Shown here one piece after another: positions 35,577 through 44,927 of a stretch of 64,000 nucleotides of DNA (positions within the stretch are counted from its first letter, which is position 1; each line of letters begins with the position of its first letter). The stretch covers positions 31,250,318 through 31,314,317 of the forward strand of contig NC_087068.1 in the NCBI RefSeq assembly GCF_963678635.1, written 5' to 3'. The notes under the pieces were generated by a model that saw only the letters and a program-made list of their open reading frames with translations, had not been told where the DNA came from and made no database searches. The stretch comes from Symsagittifera roscoffensis. Lineage: Eukaryota; Xenacoelomorpha; Acoela; Convolutidae. The translations under genes and the position numbers were made by a program.

Positions 35577-37487
35577 ATGGACAACTTCAACCTGGATGAA
35601 TTGATGGACCTGGCAGAGGCATATGTAGGACCGATGATAGATGCGATCTATCGTCGGCTGATCGATCGAGACTTCGCTCTGGAGGACCCAGAGGTAGTCA
35701 TGTTGCTGACCGCCCTGATCAACATCTTGGGGCACGACAACCGTGGGGACCGCCCCACGGAAGTCCTGTTGATGGCAGCATATGGAAAAAGAGGAGTAAT
35801 AGACCGCCCAAACATGAGAGTGATGAGGTGGAGAAACGGGGCTCTCTCAGGGAGTGACTTGGCGAATGAGCCTGGATTGGGAAGTTCTAGGACTTACCAA
35901 CCAGGTGAGATGCCAATGCCCTCTAAGCCCAAACCTGGGCTGACGAGAATGCATCGGGAGATGAACAGCGAGGCGACCTCGTCTGGTTCACCACTGAGAG
36001 CAGCTGTGCCACCAAAAAGGGCGAAAGTAGCACAGAAGGTTCAGACGAACCAAACCATACAAGATCTGGACGAGATGAACGATCAGCTGAGAAGTACGAA
36101 GAAGGAGCTGGACGAGATGACCAGAAGCATGCTCCAGATGGAGGAAGATCGGGACATGTGGATAAAGTTGTTTGAAGACTGCAACAAAAAACAGGGTCAA
36201 GAGATTGAGCGCTTAAGGCAGGAATACAAAGAGCGATCGGAGCAGGTGGCGTTGACAACGGCCGTGGAGAAAGTGATACCTGCAAGGGATATTCCTCGTG
36301 GGCAGTCCCCGATGGAGCTCTTGACGCCTCGAGAAATGAGTCAAACAACGGAGACACGGCTCCCAGCAGAGACAAATCGAGTAACAATCCCGGATCCTAG
36401 CGACACCTTGGGTGATCCCGTCGTAGAACAGACAGTGAGGAAACTGATAGAGACAGCTGGACGACTGGTCGCTAACAAGAATGGGCCAGGTTCCGGGGTG
36501 ACTGCACCCTATGGAACGATTGACGATACGGGCAGAGTACAACTCTCCCAGACCGTGATTAGACAAGGGATAAGTAACGTGACACCACTCATGGGGAGCT
36601 CGAGAATCCCAGAGAGGAAAGTACGAAAGATGCCCGCGAAGAAAGTGTCTCGCATAATAGACGTGCAGAAGAATAATCAATTGAAATATAATTTCACGGG
36701 AGTTCCGGAGACAGATCCGAGGGCCTGCTTCAATCGAGCTACCTGGAGCCCGGCTGTGAACCTGCAGCAACCACCACTCGGGACATCTCATCTGATATTG
36801 GGAGACAGCTTAGTCAGAGTGCTGTCGAATTTGAGGACCTCGTGGGTCACCACGGTGATGGCTTTTGGAGGCGCGACGATAGCCCAATTATATCGGATGG
36901 TGGAACTGATGAATCCAGGGAAGATTCCCAATGTGATGATCTTAGTTGGGACGAATGACATCTCCAGAGGTTCAGACGAGCAGGAAGCGCTATGGGAGTC
37001 AATGATGGTGTGTTTGTTTACTACCCTCTGGCAGAAATTCAGTTGCGCGGTACTAACCGTTTGCACTGTGCCAATGAACGCGAGAAGCCTGACAGCCTCA
37101 GGAAGAAGGCACAACGAGGGAGTCGTAAGATGGAACAACATCTTGAGGAACCTAGCAAGTCGAAATGCCGGAAGAATGATCCTCATGGACATCGAACATG
37201 AGTTGAGAGCCATGGATCAGGCCAGACTGACCACAGACGGCATCCACTTCGACAGTATTGAAGGACAAGCTTGGTTGAATCGAGTCTTCCAAGAGCGGTT
37301 GGACGAGCTGGAAGCAGAACTCTTTGACACAGGAGTGCTGAAGGAAGAAGGAACAGTGAGTGACGCGGTGATTACCACCTTTGTGCCTCCTAGCTTGGAA
37401 ACACGCTTGGGCACGGTCCCGGCCGTCACGAACTACAGGCAACAAAGCTCCAGCGAACCAGGTCGAAGAACAGACGTAGAGGATTGA
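35577..37487 (+). CDS. SGNH/GDSL hydrolase-domain protein (extra ORF 1)
   Basis: Start chosen at the ATG at 35577 (MDNFNLDELMDLAEAYV); 636 residues to TGA 37485-37487. The N-terminal third is helical, followed by a Pro/Ser-rich stretch and a coiled coil at about 36057-36255. Residues about 400-585 carry all SGNH-hydrolase blocks: block I LILGDSLVRVL with the nucleophile Ser411, block II FGGATI (Gly about 432), block III VGTNDISRG with Asn460, and block V DGIHF with Asp554 and His557. SGNH enzymes are esterases, lipases or deacetylases. Related esterase domains occur in ORF1 of some CR1-type LINEs, but not in typical Ty3/gypsy elements. It lies just after pol and is in the same frame as the next two ORFs. 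The substrate is unknown. Confidence 0.88.
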   Translation: MDNFNLDELMDLAEAYVGPMIDAIYRRLIDRDFALEDPEVVMLLTALINILGHDNRGDRPTEVLLMAAYGKRGVIDRPNMRVMRWRNGALSGSDLANEPGLGSSRTYQPGEMPMPSKPKPGLTRMHREMNSEATSSGSPLRAAVPPKRAKVAQKVQTNQTIQDLDEMNDQLRSTKKELDEMTRSMLQMEEDRDMWIKLFEDCNKKQGQEIERLRQEYKERSEQVALTTAVEKVIPARDIPRGQSPMELLTPREMSQTTETRLPAETNRVTIPDPSDTLGDPVVEQTVRKLIETAGRLVANKNGPGSGVTAPYGTIDDTGRVQLSQTVIRQGISNVTPLMGSSRIPERKVRKMPAKKVSRIIDVQKNNQLKYNFTGVPETDPRACFNRATWSPAVNLQQPPLGTSHLILGDSLVRVLSNLRTSWVTTVMAFGGATIAQLYRMVELMNPGKIPNVMILVGTNDISRGSDEQEALWESMMVCLFTTLWQKFSCAVLTVCTVPMNARSLTASGRRHNEGVVRWNNILRNLASRNAGRMILMDIEHELRAMDQARLTTDGIHFDSIEGQAWLNRVFQERLDELEAELFDTGVLKEEGTVSDAVITTFVPPSLETRLGTVPAVTNYRQQSSSEPGRRTDVED

Positions 37488-38219
37488 TTGGGAGAAGCAC
37501 CGATGAGGAGGACTATTCATCCTAGGAGAAGAATAGGACCTGTCAACCCAATCGAAGAGACAGCAGGCACATCTAGATCGGACACTAGATCGGAGACGAC
37601 GAGTACCAGTCGAGAGGAGAGACCGAGCAGAGGCTCATTGATGTGGTCGAGACCCATACCGTCTCCCTGGCATATATACAAAGACGAATTAATGAAGCTA
37701 GATCTCCAGAGAGTAAGCTTCATCGAAGATGCAAGGAGGATGCTGAATGGAGCGATGCTATCCGTCAGCAGATTGTACTCGATAACCGGCGTAGACTGGT
37801 TGATAGCCGCTAGCATAAATTTCAGCTCCACGACGGCCTTGAGATTTGCTGACTTGGAGGGACTGCCCTCTAACAACACGATGGGACCAGTGAATGCGAG
37901 ACCGTTGCAAGATGTAAGACTGAATCATGATGAAGGGAATCGTGAAGAGAGACCAGGAAGATTCCTGACGACGAGAGCGCCGATTGGACAACACGTGAAG
38001 ATATTCAGGCAGCTGACGACACCCCCTGGTCATGTGAAGGAGAGAGTGTACCCAAAACTAGTGAACCAAGATGGTGATGCCCAGAGATATGGCGGATTGA
38101 CAGCGATAAAGAGAGATGAGACCATCTTCACCGCCTATGACAAAGCAGAGATGAGGAAGGCCAAGATTATAGTAGTAGCGAATTCAGAGTTCGTGTACAC
38201 CTCCAAGTCTTTGTTTTAG
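37488..38219 (+). CDS. Unrecognised extra ORF 2, in frame with the SGNH ORF
   Basis: Open immediately after the TGA at 37485-37487 in the same frame; the first ATG is at 37503 (MRRTIHPRRRIGPV). 244 codons to TAG 38217-38219. The N-terminus is basic and Ser/Thr-rich, as a linker would be. The rest looks folded (FIEDARRMLNGAMLSVSRLY, then AKIIVVANSEFVYT). The TAG falls inside a hydrophobic stretch that continues in frame as PDVIMLAVVDLDLLQSV, so ORFs 2 and 3 are probably one protein interrupted by a stop. No family recognised. Confidence 0.75.
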   Translation: MGEAPMRRTIHPRRRIGPVNPIEETAGTSRSDTRSETTSTSREERPSRGSLMWSRPIPSPWHIYKDELMKLDLQRVSFIEDARRMLNGAMLSVSRLYSITGVDWLIAASINFSSTTALRFADLEGLPSNNTMGPVNARPLQDVRLNHDEGNREERPGRFLTTRAPIGQHVKIFRQLTTPPGHVKERVYPKLVNQDGDAQRYGGLTAIKRDETIFTAYDKAEMRKAKIIVVANSEFVYTSKSLF

Positions 38220-39992
38220 CCGGACGTCATAATGTTGGCAGTGGTCGACCTGGACCTACTGCAATCAGTATCTTTGGCTATAGGGGTACAAAGGCAGACG
38301 GACATGAACCCAATTACGATTGTGTTTGCTGGCATCAATGACCATCTACACAGTAGAGGTTTTCTGAGCAGACTCAGAGATCCTACAACAGCAGAGAACG
38401 CTGTATGGCCAGCGATAAAAGACATCCTTGAGTCGATGGGTGAAGTGGTGGATGCAACGAAGGAGGGGTCATTCAATAAAGTGGCATTGAGAGTAGTATT
38501 TGCGTTGTCTCCGGGATATGCAAATCTCCCGGATGGACTGAAATTCGTGTATGCAATTGTGGCCTTACTCTCGGAAGGAAAATATGATGTGATCATATCA
38601 GCCCCGAATCGCATGATAGAAATGGAGAACCTGAGGCCACTTAAGGCTGAACTGCCTGCAGTATGGTCAGATATCTCAAACGCGATGAGAGGATTCAAGG
38701 ACCACGCGCTACACATGTTAGTGTTGGACGAAGTGCTGGGGTTGGAACTGTCCAATTTCAGTCGACAACTCAAACTGAAACCGGGAATAGACGACGACCA
38801 TCGAGTGAGCACGGCAATGTCCAACGACTTATGGTTCCGAGCAATGGAAATGGCAAGTGAAGACACCAGAAGAAAAAATTCACTAGAGACGAGAGCTCAT
38901 CTGGAGGCGATGGTTCTGAGAACCAAGCCGGAAGCCAACCAGTGGCTACACCTGAACCCTAGGGTAGCGGCATTGGGTGCAGATGCTTTTCAGCAGGGCC
39001 CTGTAATGATCACGAAGATACATGCCTACTTGTTGAAGGAGGTGAACCTGGCGGAAAATGCCGGAGAAAAGACCGCTGAGTTTGTGAACAGAATGTGTCA
39101 GATTACTCTGGAAACCTTCTGGACCCAGGAAGTGAAGGCACAGGAGGGCTTTGAAAGGACGGACAGCATGCTAGAAGGGTTGGGAGCCGGATGGACCGCG
39201 TCCTTCTTTGCAAGAGTTTACCCGAAAGTCTCGCACTATTTGATAAAGGAATTCCTCCAAGCAGTAGTGAGAGTATCGATAGTGGAACTAATAGTCTTGT
39301 TCGTGACATTCGGAGCGGAGTGTTTCGTGAAAGGACCGGCGATACTGCTCACCGATGGAATTCAGAACCTGCGGCTAGATGGACTTCAGACATTGATCGC
39401 AATTACCCACGGAAACTTGGGAGGAGTAATGAAACTGGCACGTTGTCCAGAGCAGATGAAAGAGAGAGTGAGGAACTTGGATATGAAGAAATCCACGGAC
39501 TCGTGGAACAAGATAAGAGACCTGAGACACACTCTTATCCAATATCTCTTACAGCAAAATCGCTTTGGAACGGGAGAAGACGAGACGATTGAAAGAGAGG
39601 AAGATGTTAGACGACATGTTGGAGGCATGCCGCTATTAACGGATCTGAGCTTGGCTATGAGAACCGATCCCTTGGCGCTGATCAGAGGAGTCACGGAGTT
39701 CGTGACAGTGATCTATGGACCAGCAGTCACGTTTGCGTTCCCTGACGTTAAAGTGGAAGCATATAGGAGGTCGGTGCTGCACCTGAATCTCATATCGGCA
39801 GTGGACGGTAGTACACTGAACTGGTGTGAGCAGAACACATTGCGGGAGCTCATGAGTGAAGGTGCAGAGATGACAGTCATCAATTTTGACGATCACTTCC
39901 GTGACTGCATGGGAGAAGTAGAAAGAGGACACATCGAGGTGTTTCCAAAGCTTTGGAATCTGAGACCCTATGACAAACGAATGGTGAAATAA
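38220..39992 (+). CDS. Unrecognised extra ORF 3 (possible degenerate SGNH-like fold)
   Basis: Open in frame with the two ORFs before it; the first ATG is at 38232 (MLAVVDLDLLQ) and the stop is TAA 39990-39992. The N-terminal 50 residues include ITIVFAGINDHLHSRG, resembling block III of SGNH hydrolases (GxND), and the residues just before the TAG include VVANSEF in the place of block I. The Ser nucleophile context is not canonical, so a relation to the SGNH domain is speculative. The remainder is long, helical and contains one hydrophobic stretch (VRVSIVELIVLFVTF). I see no signal peptide. With ORFs 1 and 2 it forms a single 1472-codon frame broken by TGA and TAG. Confidence 0.75.
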   Translation, partial: PDVIMLAVVDLDLLQSVSLAIGVQRQTDMNPITIVFAGINDHLHSRGFLSRLRDPTTAENAVWPAIKDILESMGEVVDATKEGSFNKVALRVVFALSPGYANLPDGLKFVYAIVALLSEGKYDVIISAPNRMIEMENLRPLKAELPAVWSDISNAMRGFKDHALHMLVLDEVLGLELSNFSRQLKLKPGIDDDHRVSTAMSNDLWFRAMEMASEDTRRKNSLETRAHLEAMVLRTKPEANQWLHLNPRVAALGADAFQQGPVMITKIHAYLLKEVNLAENAGEKTAEFVNRMCQITLETFWTQEVKAQEGFERTDSMLEGLGAGWTASFFARVYPKVSHYLIKEFLQAVVRVSIVELIVLFVTFGAECFVKGPAILLTDGIQNLRLDGLQTLIAITHGNLGGVMKLARCPEQMKERVRNLDMKKSTDSWNKIRDLRHTLIQYLLQQNRFGTGEDETIEREEDVRRHVGGMPLLTDLSLAMRTDPLALIRGVTEFVTVIYGPAVTFAFPDVKVEAYRRSVLHLNLISAVDGSTLNWCEQNTLRELMSEGAEMTVINFDDHFRDCMGEVERGHIEVFPKLWNLRPYDKRMVK

Positions 39993-40191
39993 CCAGAGTA
40001 CCTCGTCTCACTGCAGCATATCACAAAGTGAGAGAAGAGACGAAGGACTGGGGCGATTACAAGAAGCTACCGAATTCCTGAATTCCCTCTGATAAGAAGG
40101 ATGTTGCTCGGAGCAGTCCTCCGTGGTACAAACTCCTAGGTTGAGAGCATTCGAAACCAATGAAAGGAGAGTAGGGAATTTCGTGGGAACG

Positions 40192-42759
40192 ATGGATCCA
40201 TACTTCGTAGGGAGAAATGCCGCCGTGTTACAGTACACACGATTTGCATACACGGATCAAGCGACGAGAAGGCGAATAAGCAACGCCGTGACTCCCAAGT
40301 CTGGAAGATTTGATGAGGAATGGAAGGAATTAGGCTTAGCTCCGATGAGGATGAGAGGCAGGATCGAATTGCCTGAAGCCTCATTAATCCTGACCAGTGT
40401 GAAAAAAGAGATGAAGGTGGGAGGAATATTGCAGACGAGAACCTTCCTAGCACCCTTCGGCTGCGAAGAAATCAAAGTGGTCCATGGAGAAGAGGAAGAT
40501 AAATCGGCCGGTACACTGCTCATACCGAAAATCCAGGAAGAAGCCGACAATGACGAACAAGGACCATCGAGCCCGAACAAAGATAAGCCAGAAGGAAATG
40601 ACGGACAGGGTGGAAGTCGTCAAACCGAAGAACCCATGCAACAAGGTCAAGCTGGTGGGGAAGACGACAGAGCATCGACAGGAGGAACATCCAGCCTGGA
40701 TTTCAATATCTTCAGTGATCTTGAAAATAATGCAGATACGTTGGAAATGACTGAGCCAGCGGATGAAGGCATCTCGACACTGGAGCCTCCGTCAGCCTTT
40801 ATGGAAATGAAACGGAATTTGCCGGAGAGCAGCTCTCCTGGCAATTCAAGAAATAACGACCAGAGAATCCTCATGGAATCACCTCGGAGGAGAAGAATAG
40901 AGGCCTCAGCCAGAGTACCTTTCTTGGGAACGCTGCCCGAAGAAGAATGGGAAGTACATCACCGAGACCACGAAAGTAGGACGGGATGCAAACTGGACAG
41001 AGTGGCGTTTATGGAAGAAGTCTGGACCGTGGTTCAAAGCTATGGGACCCAGTCTATTCTAAAAACGGGTCTCAACCAACCCTTGATGAGAGAAGTACTT
41101 GACAAGCTTGATGAGTGTGAAGGGAGACTGAGTGAGTTGTTGATCGACTCAGCCACTGATGAGAGTGAAGCGAATTCTCCCATCAAGATGACACCGCAGG
41201 ACGATGAAGGAGAGGTGGTGTATCTGTCAAGAACCAGGAGAGGGACGATGCGATCAAAAATGGTGATTGATAAAATCAATGCGATGAAAATGAAGTTAGG
41301 CAGCAGAGTGATGCCGAGGAGAGTTGGAAAGACGAAGGTGGATTCAGAAATATCGATGAAAGCTGGTAACTCAGCGAAAAGGAAACGAGTTGAAGAGGTC
41401 ATGGATTTGGGGCAAGGTGATTATCAATTGTCTGGAACAGATAGAATGTTAACTGATATAGCGATGGTGCCACCCATTATCATGGCGGGGATAAAGTCAA
41501 CCGGTTATAAATCCAAAAGGAGTGACCGCACTCTGACTGGAGCAACCTTAGAAATGGAAATACTCAGCCAATGTGGAGAGAGCAAAATGAAAGACTTCAA
41601 GCCATCTCCCATGAATCATGGAAAGGGAAGTGTCGCAGGACAACTAACACCAGTGGAATACAACCGACTGACAGTGTCGGAGACTGTGTCGATAGATGAA
41701 CCCACCGGTGGATACATGGAGATATTGGAATACCGAAACTCGGCTAGAGGGTATGTAATGGCCCTGGAAGACGAAAAAGCCATGGGGGGTTATCTGGAAA
41801 CGATGTTGCAAGGCACCGCCCTCAAGCAGAAGGCGTACGGGACTTTGGCGTCGTCTGAGATACAGGCGGAAACGATCGAGCAGTTAGTGAGCCTTCTATG
41901 GAAAGCAGTAGTGTTGAGTTATTTCGAGGAAGAAATGAGGACTACGCCAAGAATACATGCTCTCGTGGCAGTACCTTACGTAAGAACAGAGTTACAACTC
42001 AGGTTTGCCTGGTGCATGATGGGACTGTCTCGCGAAGAATATGATTCAGAAGAAAGGAAGAGATCAAAAGAGGAAAAGGTTTTCCTTATGACGAACCTGA
42101 GGGATCTGATAGTCCAAGAGGGAGCAGCAGTAGCGTGTGCGAAGCGGAGAGACGCTCTCTGTTTCATTCGATTCCTGATAGAGCAGATTTCAGTACCTGC
42201 ATTAAACACTTGTGTTAAAATGTTGAGGGAAGGCGATGAGCGAACGAAAGCCTTATTCTTGCTAGCACTGCTGGATATGCAGCAAAGTAAACCGATGAGG
42301 GTGAACATGAAAGAACCTGAGGAGTTGGAACCCATGAAAAAGATAGACGAAATCAGGAGATTCTCGAACAAGGAGCTGAAACTCACTAAAGAATCTATGG
42401 GAGCATTGCCGAAATCCAGTGAATACTGTGGACCGATCAAGAAGAAATTGTATGGCTACGTTTCCGGGATCATAGGGATCGCGTACAATCCTTTCCTGAG
42501 TCAAGACATACGCGATTGCTTCTTCGACTATGAGCAGGCGGTGTTGCTAGGATTCTGGACGTCCAGAATTGTAACGATTAAGGCCAAATTGGGACTGGTC
42601 TTGGAAGAAGAGGTGACTGCACCTTCAGTACCAAAGTCCGACAAAAGAGTGGAGTTTGGGTTGGGATTCTCAGATGAATTACAGAGAACGAGCTTGATGA
42701 CAGTGTGGGAATTGATGAGGCCATCATGGTGTCCTAGTCCCAACGCTGACTCAATATAA
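40192..42759 (+). CDS. Unrecognised extra ORF 4
   Basis: The frame is open from 40096; the first ATG is at 40192 (MDPYFVGRNAAVLQY). 855 codons to TAA 42757-42759. An N-terminal folded part is followed by an acidic, Gln/Gly/Ser-rich disordered stretch (about 40530-40900), a basic patch SAKRKRVEE near 41374 that could be a nuclear localisation signal, and a long helical C-terminal part. No membrane segment, zinc motif or known domain is evident. The frame remains open after the TAA with only one further stop until 43281, so the protein was probably longer. Confidence 0.8.
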   Translation: MDPYFVGRNAAVLQYTRFAYTDQATRRRISNAVTPKSGRFDEEWKELGLAPMRMRGRIELPEASLILTSVKKEMKVGGILQTRTFLAPFGCEEIKVVHGEEEDKSAGTLLIPKIQEEADNDEQGPSSPNKDKPEGNDGQGGSRQTEEPMQQGQAGGEDDRASTGGTSSLDFNIFSDLENNADTLEMTEPADEGISTLEPPSAFMEMKRNLPESSSPGNSRNNDQRILMESPRRRRIEASARVPFLGTLPEEEWEVHHRDHESRTGCKLDRVAFMEEVWTVVQSYGTQSILKTGLNQPLMREVLDKLDECEGRLSELLIDSATDESEANSPIKMTPQDDEGEVVYLSRTRRGTMRSKMVIDKINAMKMKLGSRVMPRRVGKTKVDSEISMKAGNSAKRKRVEEVMDLGQGDYQLSGTDRMLTDIAMVPPIIMAGIKSTGYKSKRSDRTLTGATLEMEILSQCGESKMKDFKPSPMNHGKGSVAGQLTPVEYNRLTVSETVSIDEPTGGYMEILEYRNSARGYVMALEDEKAMGGYLETMLQGTALKQKAYGTLASSEIQAETIEQLVSLLWKAVVLSYFEEEMRTTPRIHALVAVPYVRTELQLRFAWCMMGLSREEYDSEERKRSKEEKVFLMTNLRDLIVQEGAAVACAKRRDALCFIRFLIEQISVPALNTCVKMLREGDERTKALFLLALLDMQQSKPMRVNMKEPEELEPMKKIDEIRRFSNKELKLTKESMGALPKSSEYCGPIKKKLYGYVSGIIGIAYNPFLSQDIRDCFFDYEQAVLLGFWTSRIVTIKAKLGLVLEEEVTAPSVPKSDKRVEFGLGFSDELQRTSLMTVWELMRPSWCPSPNADSI

Positions 42760-43281
42760 CGGGCGACGCAAGACGTGCAGAGGGAACTGAACGCAGACTG
42801 TAACCTGCGTGACCTCAACATCATATATAATGTGATGATAACAGCCTCTAAGAGCAACGGAGAAGATAAAGTGGAGTTGCCTGGCTGGGGACCAGATGAC
42901 TGGGTCAAACCTGGTAGCTGTCTGGCGGAAGTCTGTGGACTGTAGGGTCACGTTTGCGGAGGTCTGGACTGTGTGAGGACCCTGGAGAAACAACACAAGC
43001 AATTGACGGTATTGTTTGGAAACGTAGTGATGAAAGCTAGAACAGAAACGGAACTGATAGCAGATTGCCATGGAGGAACTGATGTGAATCTAGTGACAGC
43101 ACTAGGATTCTACAGCATGTTTGGTTCTTTAGAGTCACTATTGAATCTGGAACAGAAACATGAGATGGTCACTGCCATCAGTGTAGAAGTATTCCCAGGA
43201 GTTCTGCAGACTGAGCACAAGTACATAGGAAAATGGAGGGAAGCAATCGAAACAGAAATGAACATCAGACACAGCGAGTGA
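42760..43281 (+). pseudogene. Continuation of extra ORF 4, broken by TAG
   Basis: In the same frame as extra ORF 4, codons stay open from 42760 to a TAG at 42943-42945 and then to TGA 43279-43281. It encodes Trp/Gly-rich (ELPGWGPDDWVKPG) and helical (TALGFYSMFGSLESLL) sequence. There is no good start of its own before an ATG near 43030. Best read as the C-terminus of ORF 4 separated by two stops. Confidence 0.6.
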
Positions 43282-44108
43282 TGATGGAAGTGGAACCATT
43301 GCTGGAAGCTTCGGGAAAACGTAATTGGAGGAGCATCATGTTGACGCATGACGAGTTTCCTTGCCACTGCTTGCTGCAGACCTGGTGGTATCCCAAGCGT
43401 AGTAATCTGATGTTGATCTGGGACTCTGGAGAGCTGCTCTCCATGGGTTTACCAGATTCATCACAGCCCGTAACGATAGTGATAGTGGGAGTTATGATGG
43501 CGATACGATGGCTGGAAGCTCATGTGAGAGAAAATTACAGACAGGAGGCACCGACGAGAGAACAGTTGCGGAAATTAGATTGTCTAAAAGATTTAGATCT
43601 TTTTGAGACAATGTGCAAAGTTCTAAACATTCCGATGGAAGTGAAGAAGATATGGGCAAGGAAACGATTGATGCCATGGTTCAGAGCTAACATGACTGCA
43701 TGGTTGTACGAGTATGCGAAAAAGCATATGTCGAAGCACGGCAGGGTGTACAGTGATTATCAGCTGGACATTGGAGCAGGAGCTTTCAAGCGAGCTCTCG
43801 TGACTCATCGGAATGCAGTGACCACCGCTGTGAAAAGAATTTCCAGGACGAGTGAACGTAGTGGAAAGGAGAAGGCAGAGATGCTGAAAGAAGATTTGGA
43901 GAGAAACGTGACGTTGTGTCTCCACAATAGCTTCTACAGGAACAGAGAATCTAACGTGGATCCCCTACCTTGCTGCAAACAGAGGGTAGAAGAGCAGAAG
44001 TGTTGGAGGACGGCTTCCAGCAGCGTCAGGATAGCTAACGACGTGTTACAAGATACAGAAACTGAGAGTGCAGAGTCAGTATCACAGGAGGAAGAAATGG
44101 AACATTGA
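43281..44108 (+). CDS. Unrecognised extra ORF 5, starts in a TGATG overlap
   Basis: The ATG at 43281 shares its A with the TGA that ends the previous frame (43279-43281), a TGATG arrangement used for coupled termination-reinitiation in some retroelements and RNA viruses. 275 residues. The protein is mixed helical with a short hydrophobic segment (PVTIVIVGVMMAIRW), Cys pairs near the C-terminus (PCCKQRVEEQKCW) and an acidic tail (EEEMEH). It has no signal peptide or fusion-peptide pattern, so I do not call it an envelope protein. It is the last ORF before the 3' LTR. Confidence 0.75.
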   Translation: MMEVEPLLEASGKRNWRSIMLTHDEFPCHCLLQTWWYPKRSNLMLIWDSGELLSMGLPDSSQPVTIVIVGVMMAIRWLEAHVRENYRQEAPTREQLRKLDCLKDLDLFETMCKVLNIPMEVKKIWARKRLMPWFRANMTAWLYEYAKKHMSKHGRVYSDYQLDIGAGAFKRALVTHRNAVTTAVKRISRTSERSGKEKAEMLKEDLERNVTLCLHNSFYRNRESNVDPLPCCKQRVEEQKCWRTASSSVRIANDVLQDTETESAESVSQEEEMEH

Positions 44109-44915
44109 CGGATGACCGAAAGACAAGATGAAAAAAGAGATGAAATTAGAAGAATTTAGAAGTTTTAGAACTTCTAAACGACGAAAAAAGAAGAAAACAA
44201 AGGAGTGATGAAGGAAAGTTAAAACTCAGAATTGTTTATGTGTGTGAAAAACTCAAGTGAGAAACCAAGCAACCAAGTTGTAATTGAAAACTGAAACATT
44301 AAGTTGAGTTTTGAAATTGTTGCATTTATAAATTTGCCTTTTGATTTGAGTTGAAGTGGCTTTAGAGACACTCACTTACTATTTATTTAGAAAGGCTTAA
44401 GTGAAGGAGTATATTTAAATATTCCAGCCTGCATGACTGTTTTTAATCAGCTAGGAGAACTGATCACTTTGTCGTGACGTGGAAGGCTTGAGTAATCTCT
44501 CGAAGAGGGAGATTGTTTCATTGTTCTTTCTAACCACAGAGTTTCTTAGTTTTAGTATTCAGGACAATAACAAGCAAGATTTCCGAAGGGAAAAGCGTAA
44601 TAGAATAATTTTAGCTTGTTGGTTGGCAGGACTGTCCTGCAAGCCAACACCTTTTAAATCTAAGAGAAAAAGTTTTAATCGGGACATTGACAAGGGAAGT
44701 CAGAAAATATGTTTTTATCTTAGGTCATATCCTCAATGTGCAGATTAATGAAAGAATTTGAAGGCTATAGTGATGTGGTATGATGCCAATTCTATTCTGC
44801 AGTGAGTCGATGTGACGTGGATAAAAGTAATTTCGTGCATTTTGTAAATTCTGTTCGATGACACTGTTTCTATTTTACGAGCATTGCGTGATTCAATGAG
44901 GACATTGACCGGACT
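44109..44915 (+). other. 3' untranslated region of the LTR element, with hairpins
   Basis: No convincing gene. A perfect 10-bp hairpin lies at 44155-44178 (TTTAGAAGTT, loop TTAG, AACTTCTAAA), just after the last ORF. A second, GCAGGAC-T-GTCCTGC, lies at 44626-44640, and its stem can extend outward over GTTGG/CCAAC with a small bulge. A short Ser/Lys-rich frame at 44479-44748 has no ATG start of note. Confidence 0.6.
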
Positions 44916-44927
44916 ATCCGGGGAGTA
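44916..44927 (+). promoter_or_regulatory. Polypurine tract region before the 3' LTR
   Basis: ATCCGGGGAGTA ends exactly at the TG of the 3' LTR. A short purine run (GGGGAG) at this place fits a plus-strand primer. The same CCGGGGAGT core occurs four times inside pol. Confidence 0.55.

Noticed and set aside
26154-42908. Long minus-strand frames opposite gag, pol and the extra ORFs
   Set aside because: They mirror the coding strand's codon bias and encode no domain; shadows of the real genes.
43281-44108. Envelope glycoprotein as identity of the last ORF
   Set aside because: No signal peptide, no clear transmembrane anchor and no glycosylated ectodomain pattern; one short hydrophobic stretch is not enough.
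44479-44748. Small ORF in the 3' untranslated region
   Set aside because: No ATG start at the 5' end, low-complexity composition and overlap with a hairpin.
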